A stretch of DNA of 64,000 bases, from the NCBI RefSeq assembly GCF_051106095.1, contig NC_135791.1, forward strand, positions 4,164,501-4,228,500, read 5' to 3'. Under the pieces are notes generated by a model. It saw nothing but the letters and a program-made list of their open reading frames with translations. It made no database searches and had not been told where the DNA came from. This document shows, piece by piece, positions 34,537-47,037 of this stretch (within the stretch, counting starts at the first letter, position 1; the number at the start of each line of letters is the position of its first letter). The translations under genes and the position numbers were made by a program. The DNA comes from Pogona vitticeps. Lineage: Eukaryota > Chordata > Lepidosauria > Squamata > Agamidae.

Positions 34537-35778
34537 TAGGAAGAACATCTGAAATTCCTGCAAATTAATCATGATTTTGATACAGGACTTTCTCGACTGC
34601 ACCCTAGTACATGACTTACACTTAAGGAACGCATGTAAAGTCACATAAAATATACCATGGCTTGGAAAACAGAACGCCAGGGCAATCTTATGTTTGTCAC
34701 CCCAGAAACAGGGGTGGAGATTCTTACTTGAGTGCAACGGAATGCACAACTGATTCATATTTTTTTTCTCCATGGCTGTGTACAGAGTGACTGAGAACTC
34801 TTGCCCCTCCCCTCTGAGAACCATCCGGTGAATCTGTCTTTGCCTTCATCACGTTCAAATTTAATTTGCGAGAGAAATTTGGCCTGGCCATAAACACTGC
34901 AGGGCAAATACTTTATTAAACCTAATTCCAAAGAACAACCATTTAGGCCTTGAACACCTGCGATAAAAGACCAATTTGGGCTCACCAATATAGATGAAGA
35001 AGTAATAAAATGCCTTTAAAGTGGTAGAAAATGAAATAGAATAAAATGTGGAGGCTGGCTGATTACATCCCACAGGCTGATCCCTCCTCATCCTGAGTCC
35101 TTGAGTCATATCATTAACCCAGCCTGGCTTGTAGAGGTTGAAGTGATTTCCCCTAACTAGACTGTGTGCAGGTGTGCATGTAAATGTAAGAGAATTTCCC
35201 ATCTGCTGACAAAAAGGTTTTTAGTGCAAGAAGGTTTCCATCTTTCTCTAATACGAAACAAAGAAAACACATTTGCAAACACAAAGGGAAAAGAGAGACT
35301 TTGAGATATGATTAAGAATTTTCTTAGCACAGCTGCAGCCCCTAGAAACATTGAAAACTGGTCCACTGCAAAAGTAAGATATACAGTATACACTTCAAAG
35401 CCAATCCACCTGTTTCTCCCCTTAACACCACCCTCCTATGGTATGTTGTGACTTCTCAACAGAAATCTTTTCCATACCTCCACCCATCAGAGCTGCTGTT
35501 TTGACTCATTGCTAAAGGCTATATTGCAGCAGGATAGGAGCTTTCTAATAAATACCAATGCACCGATCTCAGCTGAACATTTTACTTTGGCGTGAGTCCA
35601 TTTAACTTAGTAGAGCATGCATCTCAGTTAGCTCAGAGGGCCATAACACCCTCCCAAGGTGAATAAATATAGTGTTAGTACTTCCAAAAAAGACCTTAGC
35701 ATTTCTTCATCATTGTTTTCAAAAATCTAACTTCCATGCCTCTGAGCTATTTCTTTCTCTTCTGTTGCTTTCTCCGAA

Positions 35779-36042
<264 letters not shown>

Positions 36043-36230
36043 TTCTCTTTTTTTCCCCTTTTAAAAAATGTCCACAAGCTTCTGGAAGATAAAATGGAAC
36101 TTGATATTTTTCGGGAAGCCCATGATATTTCTATATTATATCTTTCTAGAAGCCCATGGTAGTTCTACATCCTGTCTGTTGCAGCACAAACAACTTATCA
36201 TGGCAACTTACGCACTATAATTTTATGGCT

Positions 36231-36300
36231 CAGTGATTTGGGTATCTGGTTATGGAGCCAGAGGTCAGAGGCTTAGTCCTCCACTGTGCCTTTTGGTAGA
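36231..36300 (+). mobile_element. SINE-I or SINE-II head fragment
   Basis: ATGGCTCAGTGATTTGGGTA and GGTTATGGAGCCAGAGGTCA, then CCTCCACTGTGCCTTTTG, match the shared head only. Confidence 0.5.
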
Positions 36301-38715
36301 AGAGGGTTTCCATTTGATGGTTTGGGGTATGTGCTTTCAGTGAAAGGAACGAAGCAGTGACTATGAGAATAATATATTGCAGAGTTTTGAATTTTGTGTT
36401 AGGTTCCTTTAGTTGCACAACAGATGTGCAGGGATTTACAGAAGCATAAGGCTTCACATTCCTTAAATTAGTCCATCCCTTTTTCTCATCAACTGACACT
36501 TATAGTCTCAATATTTCACTGGAAGACATTCGTAGAAGTACAAAATGCTCCATTTACTCACAATTGTGAGCAGATCAACAGCATACTAACAAATATGACT
36601 TTTGTCAGCCACAGACTCTAGAGAGGGAAAAAAGCATTCAGCAGAGAGGCAGGGATCTCTTTGAATTCAGGGTCAGGACGGAACACTTAGTAGTGCTGGA
36701 TATATTGACACTCACCCCAGCTCAGAAAGGTATCAGCTACACATTCTGCAGGTAGCATGCGAGGTTGTAAAACCACCAGCACAATAAAGGATGTACAGAG
36801 ATATGGAAGGAGTAGCAACTATGGAAATGCGCTAAAGAGGAGGGGAGCAAGGTATTGGATGGCTCTAGAAGAATCAAGAGAAAAGGCAGGGGGTTTATAT
36901 TGCTGAAGGAAGCAAAGCAGTGCATGTTCTGCACAGAATTAATCACGAAGGTTTTGATTTGCCCAGAAGGACACCTGAATTTGTGAGCAACTTTGTTCCC
37001 ATATTCAGGCGCTACCTCTAATTGCATTACAGACTCACTCCTCCCTTATTATTCTCAGGGTTCCAAAACAGCTGAGGTCATGCAGGGACCAGATCTTTCC
37101 TTCCAATACCATGCCCGGAATGTATGGGAAGCTTCTGTCTTACTTTCATTCGTTTCATTTTTAGATCATATCAAAGCAGTTCATGCGATTCCATAACAGA
37201 CTGCAAATGTCCACGCCTCTGCACTTACACACAAAACCGCACAGTCTGCAGGTCTCTGCAGGCGTCCCCGAAAGGGGCGGCCTATGGATTCCTTAGATGC
37301 TTTGGGATTGCAACCCATCAACCCTAGACAGCCAAGGTAATGGTGAGGGATGCCAGGAGAGGAAGTGCAGCAATTTCTGGAAGCCCACCCGTCGGCGACC
37401 TTGGGATACACCCAGAGACCAAATATTCCCTGAGTTGGATCTTCTAGATAAGGTGGAAAGCCCCCCCCCCAAAGAAGAGCTGAAAACTGGGATCGCGAGT
37501 GGGCCACCAACTGGAAAAGTGGTGGTTTCGGAAGGTTCGTGCTTGGTGGTCCGAGGGTCAGGTTTTTTCGGTGTATGCCTGGGAGGGGGCTACCGGCTTC
37601 TGCAGGCTTTGTGTTCTACCTCCACCACTGCCCTTGCAGGCGTAGAGGCAGGGAGGTTGGGCGTTGCCTCTGCACATGCGCCTGACTATCAGGGCAGTGA
37701 GCGCATGCGCAGCGGCAGCGCCTGGCTCCTGGCAGGGATGCGGGGCCTGCTGCCTCTGAGGAAGCCCCCCCCGTAGCGGCAAAGATGAGGGTGGGTAAAG
37801 TAGGCAGACGAAGGTGACCGGGGGCAGTGGGAAGGGGGTGGGCAGGCCTCCCCTTTTGCCAAAGCCAACAAAACGCCAATGCTTCGGCAAAACAGGATCC
37901 CCAAACTGGGTCATGATACGAATTATGGCGGTGATGATGTTTGGGGTTTGTTTCATGCCTCTCTCTAGTGGGATTTTGAGATGGCCAAAAAAATCCACCT
38001 CCCCCAGCCTGACCAAGAATGGGAAGAGCATTAATTAGAGGTCGAAGGGAGTGAGCGAGAGCCCTGAGTAATTAAGGGCGCTTGAGTCACCACCAGGGGA
38101 GAAAAGCCCTTGCATTATTCAAAGCACTTGACTCACCATCTCTGTAGAGGCATCATTTTGGATCATGGTGGAGAACCGAGAAGATCCAGCCAAGTCCATA
38201 GGCTTACTCTTGCATGTGTTCAGGGTTAAATCAGGGGCATGATGTGTGAGTGTCTGTTGAAGGAGGGGGACTATTTCTTTCCAAAGCACTTGTCACGATT
38301 ATTTTCTGACACTAAGACCCAATCAGGGTTACTGACGTAGATGCCACATATCTTGTGCAGCACCTTTATCACCAAATCATAAGCAGCAACTCGTTATGAG
38401 GAACATCTTAGTGGGGCAGGTCGATGTTTCCTTTTCGGCCACAAGATGGCGCTCCAGCACCATCAAAAGATCTGTTCTGGTTTGACTGGGGAAACTCAGT
38501 GAAATATTCCTTTTCCATGATACAAATACAGCAGTAGGTGACACCTTTATAGACCACGAAAGAAATCACGCAGTCTGCTATCTTTCATGGATCAGGGTCC
38601 ACTTCCTCAGGCTTCTCATTAGGGCAAAAGAACACAGAGTTCTTGAAGTTCATGAGAGATGGATGTTGCCAAAGCACGCGTCTTAGATGAAAGCTAGTAA
38701 AGATCAGGGATGTTG
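36301..38715. other. Spacer with a GC-rich patch
   Basis: 37490-37860 is GC-rich and holds GCGCATGCGC at about 37701 and CACATGCGCC nearby, which resemble NRF1 sites. No adjacent first exon is visible, so it could be a promoter, a CpG-rich repeat or chance. Confidence 0.35.
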
Positions 38716-39118
38716 ACAAGTCTTTGGGTCCACGTCCCAAGTCTGAGACTTTGGTATCAAGTCCCAAGTCTGAGTCCAAGTCTTTGGGTCCAAGTCCCAA
38801 GTCTGAGACTTTGGGATCAAGTCCCAAGTCTGAGTCCAAGGCTTTGGGACCAAGTCCCAAGTCTGAGACTTTGGTATCAAGTCCCAAGTCTGAGTCCAAG
38901 TCTTTGAGATCAAGTCCCAAGTCTGAGACTTTAGTATCAAGTCCCAAGTCTAAGTCCAAGTCTTTGGGTCCAAGTCCCAAGTCTGAGACTTTGGGATCAA
39001 GTCCCAAGTCTGAGTCCAAGTCCTTGAGACCAAGTCCCAAGTCTGAGACTTTGGTATCAAGTCCCAAGTCTGAGTCCAAGTCTTTGGGACCAAGTTGCAG
39101 GTCCCAAAGCCCCAAGTC
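38716..39118. repeat. 60-bp minisatellite, about 6.7 units
   Basis: Successive 60-base units built around AAGTCCCAAGTCTGAGTCC and AAGTCTTTGGGTCC repeat with high identity. Each unit is itself two related half-units of about 30 bases sharing AAGTCCCAAGTCTGAG. Since 60 is a multiple of 3, several frames stay open on both strands (a 184-codon plus frame and a 202-codon minus frame), giving a 20-residue repeat in each. Composition and lack of a non-repeat domain argue against a protein. Confidence 0.9.
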
Positions 39119-39416
39119 TGAGCCCTTATTCAAAACAAGCTTTTTCCCTAGGGGAAAAAGGGAGGCGTGGGTGGATTCTGAGTCACAAGTCAACTCTGAG
39201 TCCAGTCACTGGTGTGACTTGCATCCAACTGGACAGCGAGTTCTGCCACTCAAGTCCCGAACCTTCGTGAAGATGTAGGCTGCCTTGAAGTTGTGTTGGA
39301 GTTTCCATGAGTCTCAAATGAAGCTTTGATTAAGGAAGGAGCAGAAGACCCTTCCCACCCACCCCTTTTTCAGACGTCTCATTTAAAGCTGTGAAAGGAG
39401 CATTTAAATAAATAAA

Positions 39417-39520
39417 TTGGGTGGATAGCTCAGTTATTTAGAGGTTTGGCGTTCGATTCCTCACTGGGTGGCCTTATAGCGAAAGAGTCAGCCTGTATGA
39501 CCTTGGGCAAGTGAATTCAA
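39417..39520 (+). mobile_element. SINE-II head fragment
   Basis: GGGTGGATAGCTCAGTTATT, then GGCGTTCGATTCCTCACTGG and TGACCTTGGGCAAGTG match the head and middle of SINE-II. The tail is missing. Confidence 0.6.
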
Positions 39521-40614
39521 AAGAGACTCATGTCCCTCATCACTCTTCATCTTTTGCAAATGTCAACAACATCCTCTATTCCCAGACGGTGCACTATCAC
39601 AACGTTCATCTTTGACAATCAAGAACACTTGGTCTCAATATTCAGTTCCTGTTACTGTTTCCCTGTTTGATACCCGGGGTCAATATTTCCATCTGGTGTC
39701 TGATGTTTGCCTAATATTGGCTGGGGAATATCTGACAACTTATCATACCTAGCGCTATGTATGCAATGACATTTAGAATTTCACACTTATTGCTCGAGTT
39801 GTGACGCTTCTGTGAGCTGACGCCGTAAAGCTTTGGTAGTTTGCTCATCATATCCTACACAGTTCAAAATTGGATAGGTGACTCGTAACCAACTTTTGCT
39901 ATCGTGCTGAGTTTATTCAGGAGCAAGGTAATCTATATATAACAATTATGCCGCTCTTATTCAGTCATTTCTGATCAGTACCTTATATTTGTTATTGGAC
40001 AGCCAATACTGAATCTCAAGCTGTACTCAGTGCCGGTTGCTAAGGAAACCACCGGTTTTAAAAATGCAAGAACATCTAATCTCATCTAATGCCTCTTAGC
40101 ACGGCTGGCTTCTGCCTTCTGAAGTGGAGCAACGGGATCTCGGTTCCTCTTCTGCATATAGGGTGTTACTGGCTAGTTGCCTCCTCTTACATGTGCTCAT
40201 GGGAATGGATTTCGGAAACCAAGGCAATCTTGCATGGTCTAAGTGCATGAGCGCAGATCTCAGGCAACTGCTCTGCTTCTCCAGGGCAGTAGTGACAAAT
40301 CTCAAGGAGACCACCACTGGGAGGAAGAGGAAGAGGTTTTAATGGGGGACCTTCTTGTTTCAGCACAGAGCCTCCATGGTGGTGGGAAGGAGCCTCCCTT
40401 TCGGATGGCAGAGAGCCTTCCCTTGGCTAGACTGGCATTATCCATGTAGGCTTTAGCTCATGGGTCCCCGTGTGTGCAGTGTGCCACGAGTGACTCCACA
40501 TAGTAGATCCTCCTGTGCTTGGGCACATTTTGTCACCTACCCCCCAAAGTCTCTTTCTCTTCTGCATGGGGTTAGCACGTTACCTGGTTAGCTGAGTTTT
40601 ACCTTGATTCTGAG

Positions 40615-41173
40615 TAGAGAGGGGCATGAACCACAAAAATGGCTACCCAAGGAGCCATGAACTATTGGAACTTTTTTTTTAAAAAAAACCATAAATCAGT
40701 TCATTTTTTTAAAAAAAAGGTTCATGCCTGGGGGTGAGGGGAAATTAACCCCCTCCCACCCCCACAGCTTAGCCCTGACCCCTTCCCACTGTCCTGTTGC
40801 CTTCCTACCAGGTCCTGCTACCTCCTTTTCCTTCTCCTCCTTTGCCATCGCCACTACCTTGAGAGACAGTCGGCTTGGCTGCCGGAAGGGAAACCGGGCT
40901 GCTGTCTCTCAAGGTGGAGGTGGTGGTGGAAGACAATGAGGCGGAGGCAACAGGACCAGGGACAGAGATGACGTGGGCAGGGGCAGGGGGCAGGGGGCAG
41001 GCAGTGGGGGCCTGAGGAGGAAAGAACCAGAAGGCTTGTGAAATAGCAAAAACACTTGTGGGTTGGATTGATTCAGGTTCATTAGTTTTGATGAAGCTGA
41101 ATTGACCCGAACCAACAAAGCAGCTATTTTCCACAAACTTATTGGTTCATTTTTCAATTTCTGCCCATCTCTA
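40615..41173. mobile_element. hAT-like fold-back element with perfect 8-bp duplication
   Basis: It starts TAGAGAGGGGCATGAACC and ends GGTTCATTTTTCAATTTCTG then CCCATCTCTA, giving inverted ends. ATTCTGAG occurs exactly on both sides (40607-40614 and 41174-41181). The middle is a long palindrome: CCTTGAGAGACAG near 40857 pairs with CTGTCTCTCAAGG near 40904, and the arms outside it (CCTACCAGGTCCTGCTACCT against GGCAACAGGACCAGG) also pair. It is 559 bases long with no coding capacity. An exact duplication marks a complete insertion. Confidence 0.85.
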
Positions 41174-41649
41174 ATTCTGAGCCCCTCTACCCAGATCCCC
41201 TCCTTCTGGGCAAATGCAATAAGTGTTGCTTTTTCATCGAACCAGCCATTCTAGTAGCACTGGATGGTTTGTGTGTGTCTTTTTGATCCATCACCCCCAT
41301 CCTTTGCTCTTTGTATATGTTAGGGAAAAGGCCCCTTTTGTCTAAGTGCAGAAAACACAGCTCTTTGGGAAAGAGCCAAACATTCTTGTGGGTTTATAGC
41401 ATCCCCATGGGATGCCTCATTATGTTCAGATTGCCTGATTTGATGAGGAAGGAGACGTCAATGAAATTTACATCCTCTCCACTCTCTCTTCACAATGACT
41501 CTGTGAGGTTGAGAAAGGCTGCCCAGAACGGTGTTTTGGGTCAATAGAGAATGCAAAGGTTCCAGTCCTAAAACCTGTAGGCTTAAGAGAGATGGAATCC
41601 AAATAAGGAACTTCATTGACGTCTGGCTATTTGTAATCATTCCATTGTC

Positions 41650-41778
41650 CACTCAGCCATTGCAGTGTTGATTTAGGGCAGAGGTTGGGGAGTTTGATTC
41701 CCCACTGTGCCTTCTTGACAGGGGCTGGACTTAATGATCCATAGGGTTCCTTCCTGCTCAGCAGTTCTAAAATTATTC
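41650..41778 (+). mobile_element. SINE-I copy
   Basis: Degraded head, then GGGGAGTTTGATTCCCCACT, CTTGACAGGGGCTGGACTTA, ATGATCCATAGGGTTCCTTC and GCAGTTCTAAAATTATTCG. Confidence 0.7.
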
Positions 41779-42777
41779 GTAGCCCCTGCAATGTCTGAAA
41801 AGCAAGGAACTGTGGGAGAAAAAATGTTGATAAATAACTCAATGTCAGAATACTACACTGTAAAAGAAATTGTTGCATTACTTCTCAGCAGCTTCGTTGC
41901 TGTTACTAGTGTCCTGATCAGACCAGTAATTTGTTACACTGGGCAGTTAAAGTGCCCTTACTAATGGGTGAGAAATAAAACTGGCAAGTGTATTGTCCTT
42001 TGATGCCCTCTAGTGCCCTATTCTGATATTGTGGCCTGGAAAAATGTATACAAATATAATGGAGAAATCCAAAGAATATGTCCCTTGCCACTTTGGGTTG
42101 CTAAGAGAATGGCATAAAACCTCAAAAATTCCTATCAAAAATGCCTCTAAAAATGAGTTCAAGAAACCTTGGAAAGCAGTGTTTGAAAGCAAACAGGAGT
42201 TACTCACTATATCTAAATAACATAGGTTTTCCTCTTTAAATCTAAGACATCATTTGGTAAGTACTACTTTAGTTACATTGCTCTTTACCAAAAGGAACTA
42301 ATTACTGGTGGCTGCATTAGTTGTAACTAATTATTTCCAGTGTTGTAGAAAACTAGCAGGTAGATTGCAGCTGATTGCTTTTCTAGATGGCGAGCACAGA
42401 AAATTTCTCCTTGAAGGATTATCTTCCTTTTGCAGAAACTGATGTTGAAATGCAGTAGGACTCACTTATCCACTCTTATCCATGGTCTAAAACAGTAAAA
42501 AATATTTAAAGAAAAATCCTAGAAATATATTTCTAAATATGAAGTTACCAGAACTGGCTGCTAGATGAACCAGAGACTGCGTTAAGCATGGCATTTGACT
42601 ATAATCCATATTTTTTTCAGCCTCTGTGAATGGTTTGGAACTGATCCACTGTGATACAGGAGTCCTACTGTAACAACAGCAATGCAAGAGAGCAATTAAA
42701 AACCAATGCAGTCCATTCTATCAAATCAGTATTCTACCACTCCATTCACAAATCTTACTTTCCAATCCATTTTCCTT

Positions 42778-42831
42778 TTCTTCTTCTTCTTCTTCTTCTT
42801 CTTCTTCTCTCTCTCTCTCTCTCTCTCTCTC
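42778..42831. repeat. (CTT)n then (CT)n microsatellite
   Basis: Pyrimidine-only run on the plus strand. Confidence 0.93.
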
Positions 42832-43338
42832 GTAAATTGAATTTGCAGCTCTTATTAAAGAAATCTTTAAATTTGATTTAAGAGCTTGAGAAGACTCCTA
42901 TGAACTTTGACTTCATTACCTTCAATTAGTTTCCTTTTTTTGGTAACAAAATTAACATTTGAGTAATGAAGCTGAAATAGTGTTTAATTAGCTCATTAAG
43001 CAATCAAAGTAATCAAATGAGATTTTGCTCTCTCTCTTTCTCTCTCTCCTTCACTACTCATTGGGCCAAAGGTGCCATGTGACAGCTGCCAACCAACAGC
43101 AAGTTCTAGAACAGGAGAACCAGGAAAGAAGGGGGTCGTCACTGATGAATCAAATGATATCGGATCATTTGGGAATCATTTAATGGACTGGGTTGCACGA
43201 TAGGTTCACAAATTGTGCAAATCACATCCTACTCAATTAAAATAGGGTACTTTCTGATGGATATTAATAGGTTTAGATTGAACCCAGTGTTTCTAGAATC
43301 AGAAGGCTGAAAGAAGTCCAATGGACCATCTCATCTAA

Positions 43339-43341
<3 letters not shown>

Positions 43342-43372
<31 letters not shown>
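43342..43372. repeat. (CT)n microsatellite
   Basis: About 15 CT units. A shorter run lies at 43027-43048. Confidence 0.92.
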
Positions 43373-43377
<5 letters not shown>

Positions 43378-44374
43378 TCAGTATATCTTAAAGCATCTTT
43401 GGCAGATACTTGCCCAGTCTGCTTTTCAAAACCTCCAAGGAACTTAATTTCACACAATCACCCTTGGGAGCTGCTTGATTTCCTGCTGTGCACTTAAAGC
43501 TAAACTACACATTCAGAAAGATATTGCAGGATCATCCTGTAGGTGAGCAGCAGAATGAGGTGGCAGAATATTGAGTTTCAGATGGAGGGAGACTAGAGGT
43601 GTGACATGGGCAACAGAATTTAATTAGGTCCAATTTTATATAAGAAAGAACGGCAAAGTACAGCTGCAGGGAACTCCCATCTAAGCCATCTAAAAATAGT
43701 TTAAAGAAATAAAGGCAGGCTCTTGATCTCCATGAAATGTCCAGAAAGAAGCCTCAATGACCCAGTTGAATGACGGCCTTAGATAATCACTCCCCAGCCA
43801 TCACCATGCTCAAGTCACAGGGGCTTTCTCAACCATGCCCAGAGTCTGGGTGTAACTTGTTACAAGGAACACAATTAACCACAACTGGCTGGAATCTTAC
43901 TTTTGTTCACATAAAGTTGGCATAATGTGCTGTGGTTAATTGCTGCTAATTGGGAAGATAGCATGGGGCATCTTGGTTGCACAGTTGGGCACACAATCAG
44001 GTCCATTACCAAGACGACTTTCCCAGGACCTTCTGTGTTGGCTACAATTAGACACCATAAGTTACAGACATCATTAGGATTCTGGCTGCTAGTTATTTTG
44101 TTGGTAACCAGTAACATAACCAAAAGTTGAGCAGCTGCTCCCAGGAGTAGTAAGTAACATCCAACTTATTTTTAAAAGGTATTTTGAGTAATGTTAGAGG
44201 TATTTTGAAGCATTTTGGTCTCTTCTTTTTCTAAACAGTTTTCAAGGTGCACTATCAGAATAGGCCACTAGATGGAAGCAGAGAGCAGTTATCACACACA
44301 CACCCATTATAATGGCAACTTGAAGTACCATTAGATCTGGCATTAGTTCAAAGCCCCTCCACAGATGCTGTAAA

Positions 44375-44445
44375 ATACTATGGATTGTGAATTTCGTTGT
44401 ATGTGTATATACTTACAATGACAATAAATTATTATTATTATTATC
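44375..44445 (+). mobile_element. L2 LINE 3' end
   Basis: The sequence reads GAATTTCGTTGTATGTGTAT then ACAATGACAATAAATTATTA and ends in a TTA repeat. This is the L2 3' terminal signature, also seen at the end of the long copy at 14767-14826. Upstream of about 44340 I cannot follow it. Confidence 0.7.
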
Positions 44446-44645
44446 CTACAGACGGGTTTCTTTTCCTTCAAACATTAGTAACTACAATCTGAATGGTATA
44501 CTCATGTGTGGACAAAGCTTCTGTACTTACAGTTACAAGCTGTAGTTTCTTGCTACTTTTGCTGGATCTAAGTTGGAGGGAAATGATCAGAATGTTACTC
44601 TGATTTGGCGTGTTTGAATTATTGTGTTAAATAACAGTGTTGTGT

Positions 44646-44818
44646 GTGTGTGTGTGATGTTCCATCCAGTTGCTTTTAATTGAATGGTGGCTCTACGAAG
44701 GCTTTCAAGATATGTGAGATATTCAAGGAATAGTTTACCATTGCCATCTACCCGTGAGTGGGGATTTGAACCCAGGACTCCCAGTTCCTAGTGTGATCCA
44801 CCAGACCACACTGGCTCA
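44646..44818 (-). mobile_element. SINE-III copy
   Basis: On the minus strand GAGCCAGTGTGGTCTGGTGG and CTGGGTTCAAATCCCCACTC form the tRNA-like head. The body TGAATATCTCACATATCTTG and GAAAGCCTTCGTAGAGCC matches the copy at 29690. The tail runs into a short GT repeat. Confidence 0.65.
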
Positions 44819-45382
44819 TAAGCAGAGCACAGCGATGCAAAGCAAGGCATTTCCATAGCCGTAAAGGGAGTAGACGCCTAGCTGCATGCTGTAGCTGAGG
44901 AACAATAGCAATAATGTCTAATTAAACAACCCAATCGCTCTAATAATAAGGTGCATCGCTTGGGGAAGAAAGATAGAAAAGCAAGCCAGAAGCTCTTTGA
45001 AGCAATTCTGTTTGTTCATTTGCAATTCTGAGGGGGTTTGAAGGGGGGGAGGGGAGCGCAAGAGAAAGCAATTCTAAACAGCTGTAATTTAAATCACCAT
45101 GGTTTGAGGTGTGACTCCGGGGAGGAAGAAGTGGTGAGGTTTTACATCAGGTGAGTTTTCTTCCCTGCCCAACGCTCAATTTGTTCTTTGTTATTAGCTC
45201 ACATTCTCCACTGCTGTTGTTGTTGTGAAGACGGTATCACCATGTGAGTGTGCATGAGGGTGAGGGAATCTCGGGGCATTCTGCGCACAGGGGACCAATG
45301 CTGGCAGTCCGTGCATTGATGCTTAGCAGAGAGGCAGTGGAAGCAACATTAGCAGGCATTTTTACCCATGAGCACCCATGAG

Positions 45383-45732
45383 ATTTTTGGATTGCCTCAA
45401 CTACAAATGCCATCGTTCACCATTCTGGGAGTTCTGCTTACCAGGAAGGCTCCATCAGACACCTAAATGGGGCTCACCTGGGAAAAAAGGTCTGAACTGG
45501 AAGGTTTTGAGGCTTAGCTAGGCCTAGTTCTGCCCAAGGTTCCTGTTCCTGCCCCAGTGCTAGCTGGGAGTTTTCCTTCTGGGAAGGAAGTTTGTGTCGA
45601 GCTAGGCCTGGCTCAGCCTCTAAACAGGTAGGCCTGTCTCCCAGATGCATCCCATTGAGTTACTTGCAAGGTGCCTGCGAGGTAGGCAGAAACTCCCAGA
45701 AAGGAGGATTATGGTATTTATAGTCCAAAAAT
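45383..45732. mobile_element. Unclassified fold-back (long inverted repeat) element
   Basis: Left arm pieces ATTTTTGGATTGCCTC, CTACAAATGCCAT, TTCTGGGAGTTCTGC and TGAGGCTTAGCTAGGCCTAG recur in the same order as the reverse complement of the right arm, ending TCCAAAAAT. Arm identity is imperfect. The two arms of about 170 bases meet near 45555-45575. The family is not recognised, and I find no clear duplication at the ends. A non-autonomous DNA element is the simplest reading. Confidence 0.65.
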
Positions 45733-45990
45733 CCAAAACAGCCTGGTTGTCAGTTTTGTTACCGAATGCTTTCCTATGAGGAAGAGACAAGAAACTGTTT
45801 TTTTTTTAATTTTATTTTTTCGGCAACACAGCTGTCAAGAAGAACCTTAAACCCTTTAAAACCAGGTTATTTGCAGGCAGTGCTAGGGTAAGACACTTTG
45901 AGGTGCTATTGAGATGGGAAATTTGGGGGTCCCCATTTTGAAATATCCTCCACAACCCAAGAACCATAGAACCAGAAATGTAGACATTTC

Positions 45991-46097
45991 CAACCAACCA
46001 ACCAACCAACCAACCAACCAACCAACCAACCAACCAACCAACCAACCAACCAACCAACCAACCAACCAACCAACCAACCAACCAACCAACCAGCCAA

Positions 46098-46172
<75 letters not shown>
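45991..46172. repeat. (AACC)n then (AGCC)n microsatellite
   Basis: About 25 AACC units turn into about 20 AGCC units near 46091. It gives Trp-Leu-Val-Gly or Asn-Gln-Pro-Thr repeat frames. It is not telomeric, since the unit lacks CCCTAA. Confidence 0.95.
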
Positions 46173-47025
46173 ATAAGTGAATAAGTAAGAGCCCTTTCAA
46201 AATAAGCATCACCATTTCTAAGAACACAGCAGAGAGGGAGCGACTGTCTGCAGATTTGGGTAGCTTTAACACCACTTCATGACTGGAGCAAAATTGGAAC
46301 TCAAGACTCGCATGAGTTCTCGGCGGGCATTCTGAGTCAAGATACACATGTTTTGCTGGACGAAAGGCAAGTTTTCAAAGAGATTTTCAAAGCATCCTTA
46401 ATCAGCAGCAAAGTGAACAGCAGCAGGAACAAAGGCAGTGGCTGGATTCATTGAAATTGCAGCCTGGGATACCATCAGTGTGCTTTTTCGTTTCCTGTTT
46501 CCCTCGTGCCCATACCTCATGGCTTTTCTCTTGCTCTGGCTTGACAACTGGGCTGGGGAAGGGAACAGAGCTGTCAGCAGTGATAGACGTTTTTTTTAAT
46601 CAGTGCATGACTCCAGGTGGAATAGCCCTCTTACCTCTTGGTGGATGCAGCTGTCAGCCAGGTGTTTGGTGTGTGTGCAGCGAGCCAAAGTATGTGTGTG
46701 TGTGCATCTGTCCGAGCGATGCCCTGTCTGTGTGATTCGCCCTCCATGGAGGCTGGAGGTTCCAGTGTCACACGGATGTTGGGGACACACACAAAGAGAA
46801 GCAAAAGGAGCATGAAGAAAATCTACACCAGTGTTATACTTTGATTAGACCAACGAAGAAGTCATGAGAAGTGCAATATTCAGAGACCCTTGACCTTTTT
46901 GACAGCTGAAGATGCAGTCAGGCAATTAGAAAAGATTGCATCTGATTGCACTGGAAAGGATCTCTTTGCTGGGTGCCATCTCTCTTAAACGGCCCTTTCT
47001 GTGTACACTGGAATTGTTCCACTAC
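46173..47025. other. Spacer, no gene seen
   Basis: No exon or repeat recognised between the AGCC array and the Sauria-type SINE. Confidence 0.45.
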
Positions 47026-47037
47026 AGCCCCGCAAAA

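Larger units (their letters stand above)
41779..44374. other. AT-rich spacer, possibly conserved regulatory DNA
   Basis: 42885-43025 is a dense AT-rich block with TCAATTAG, TTAATTAGCTCATTAA and AATCAAAGTAATCAAATGAG, homeobox-like motifs often seen in conserved non-coding elements. No gene seen. Confidence 0.35.

Noticed and set aside
38716-39118. CRISPR-like repeat array
   Set aside because: Units are directly adjacent with no unique spacers, in a vertebrate genome; it is a minisatellite.
38585-39278. Open frames of 184 and 202 codons on opposite strands
   Set aside because: Both are translations of the 60-bp minisatellite, whose unit length is divisible by 3.
45812-46347. Trp-Leu-Val-Gly repeat 'proteins' here and at 48690-49162 and 55785-56112
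   Set aside because: They are translations of AACC/TTGG tetranucleotide arrays, with period 12 in coding terms.
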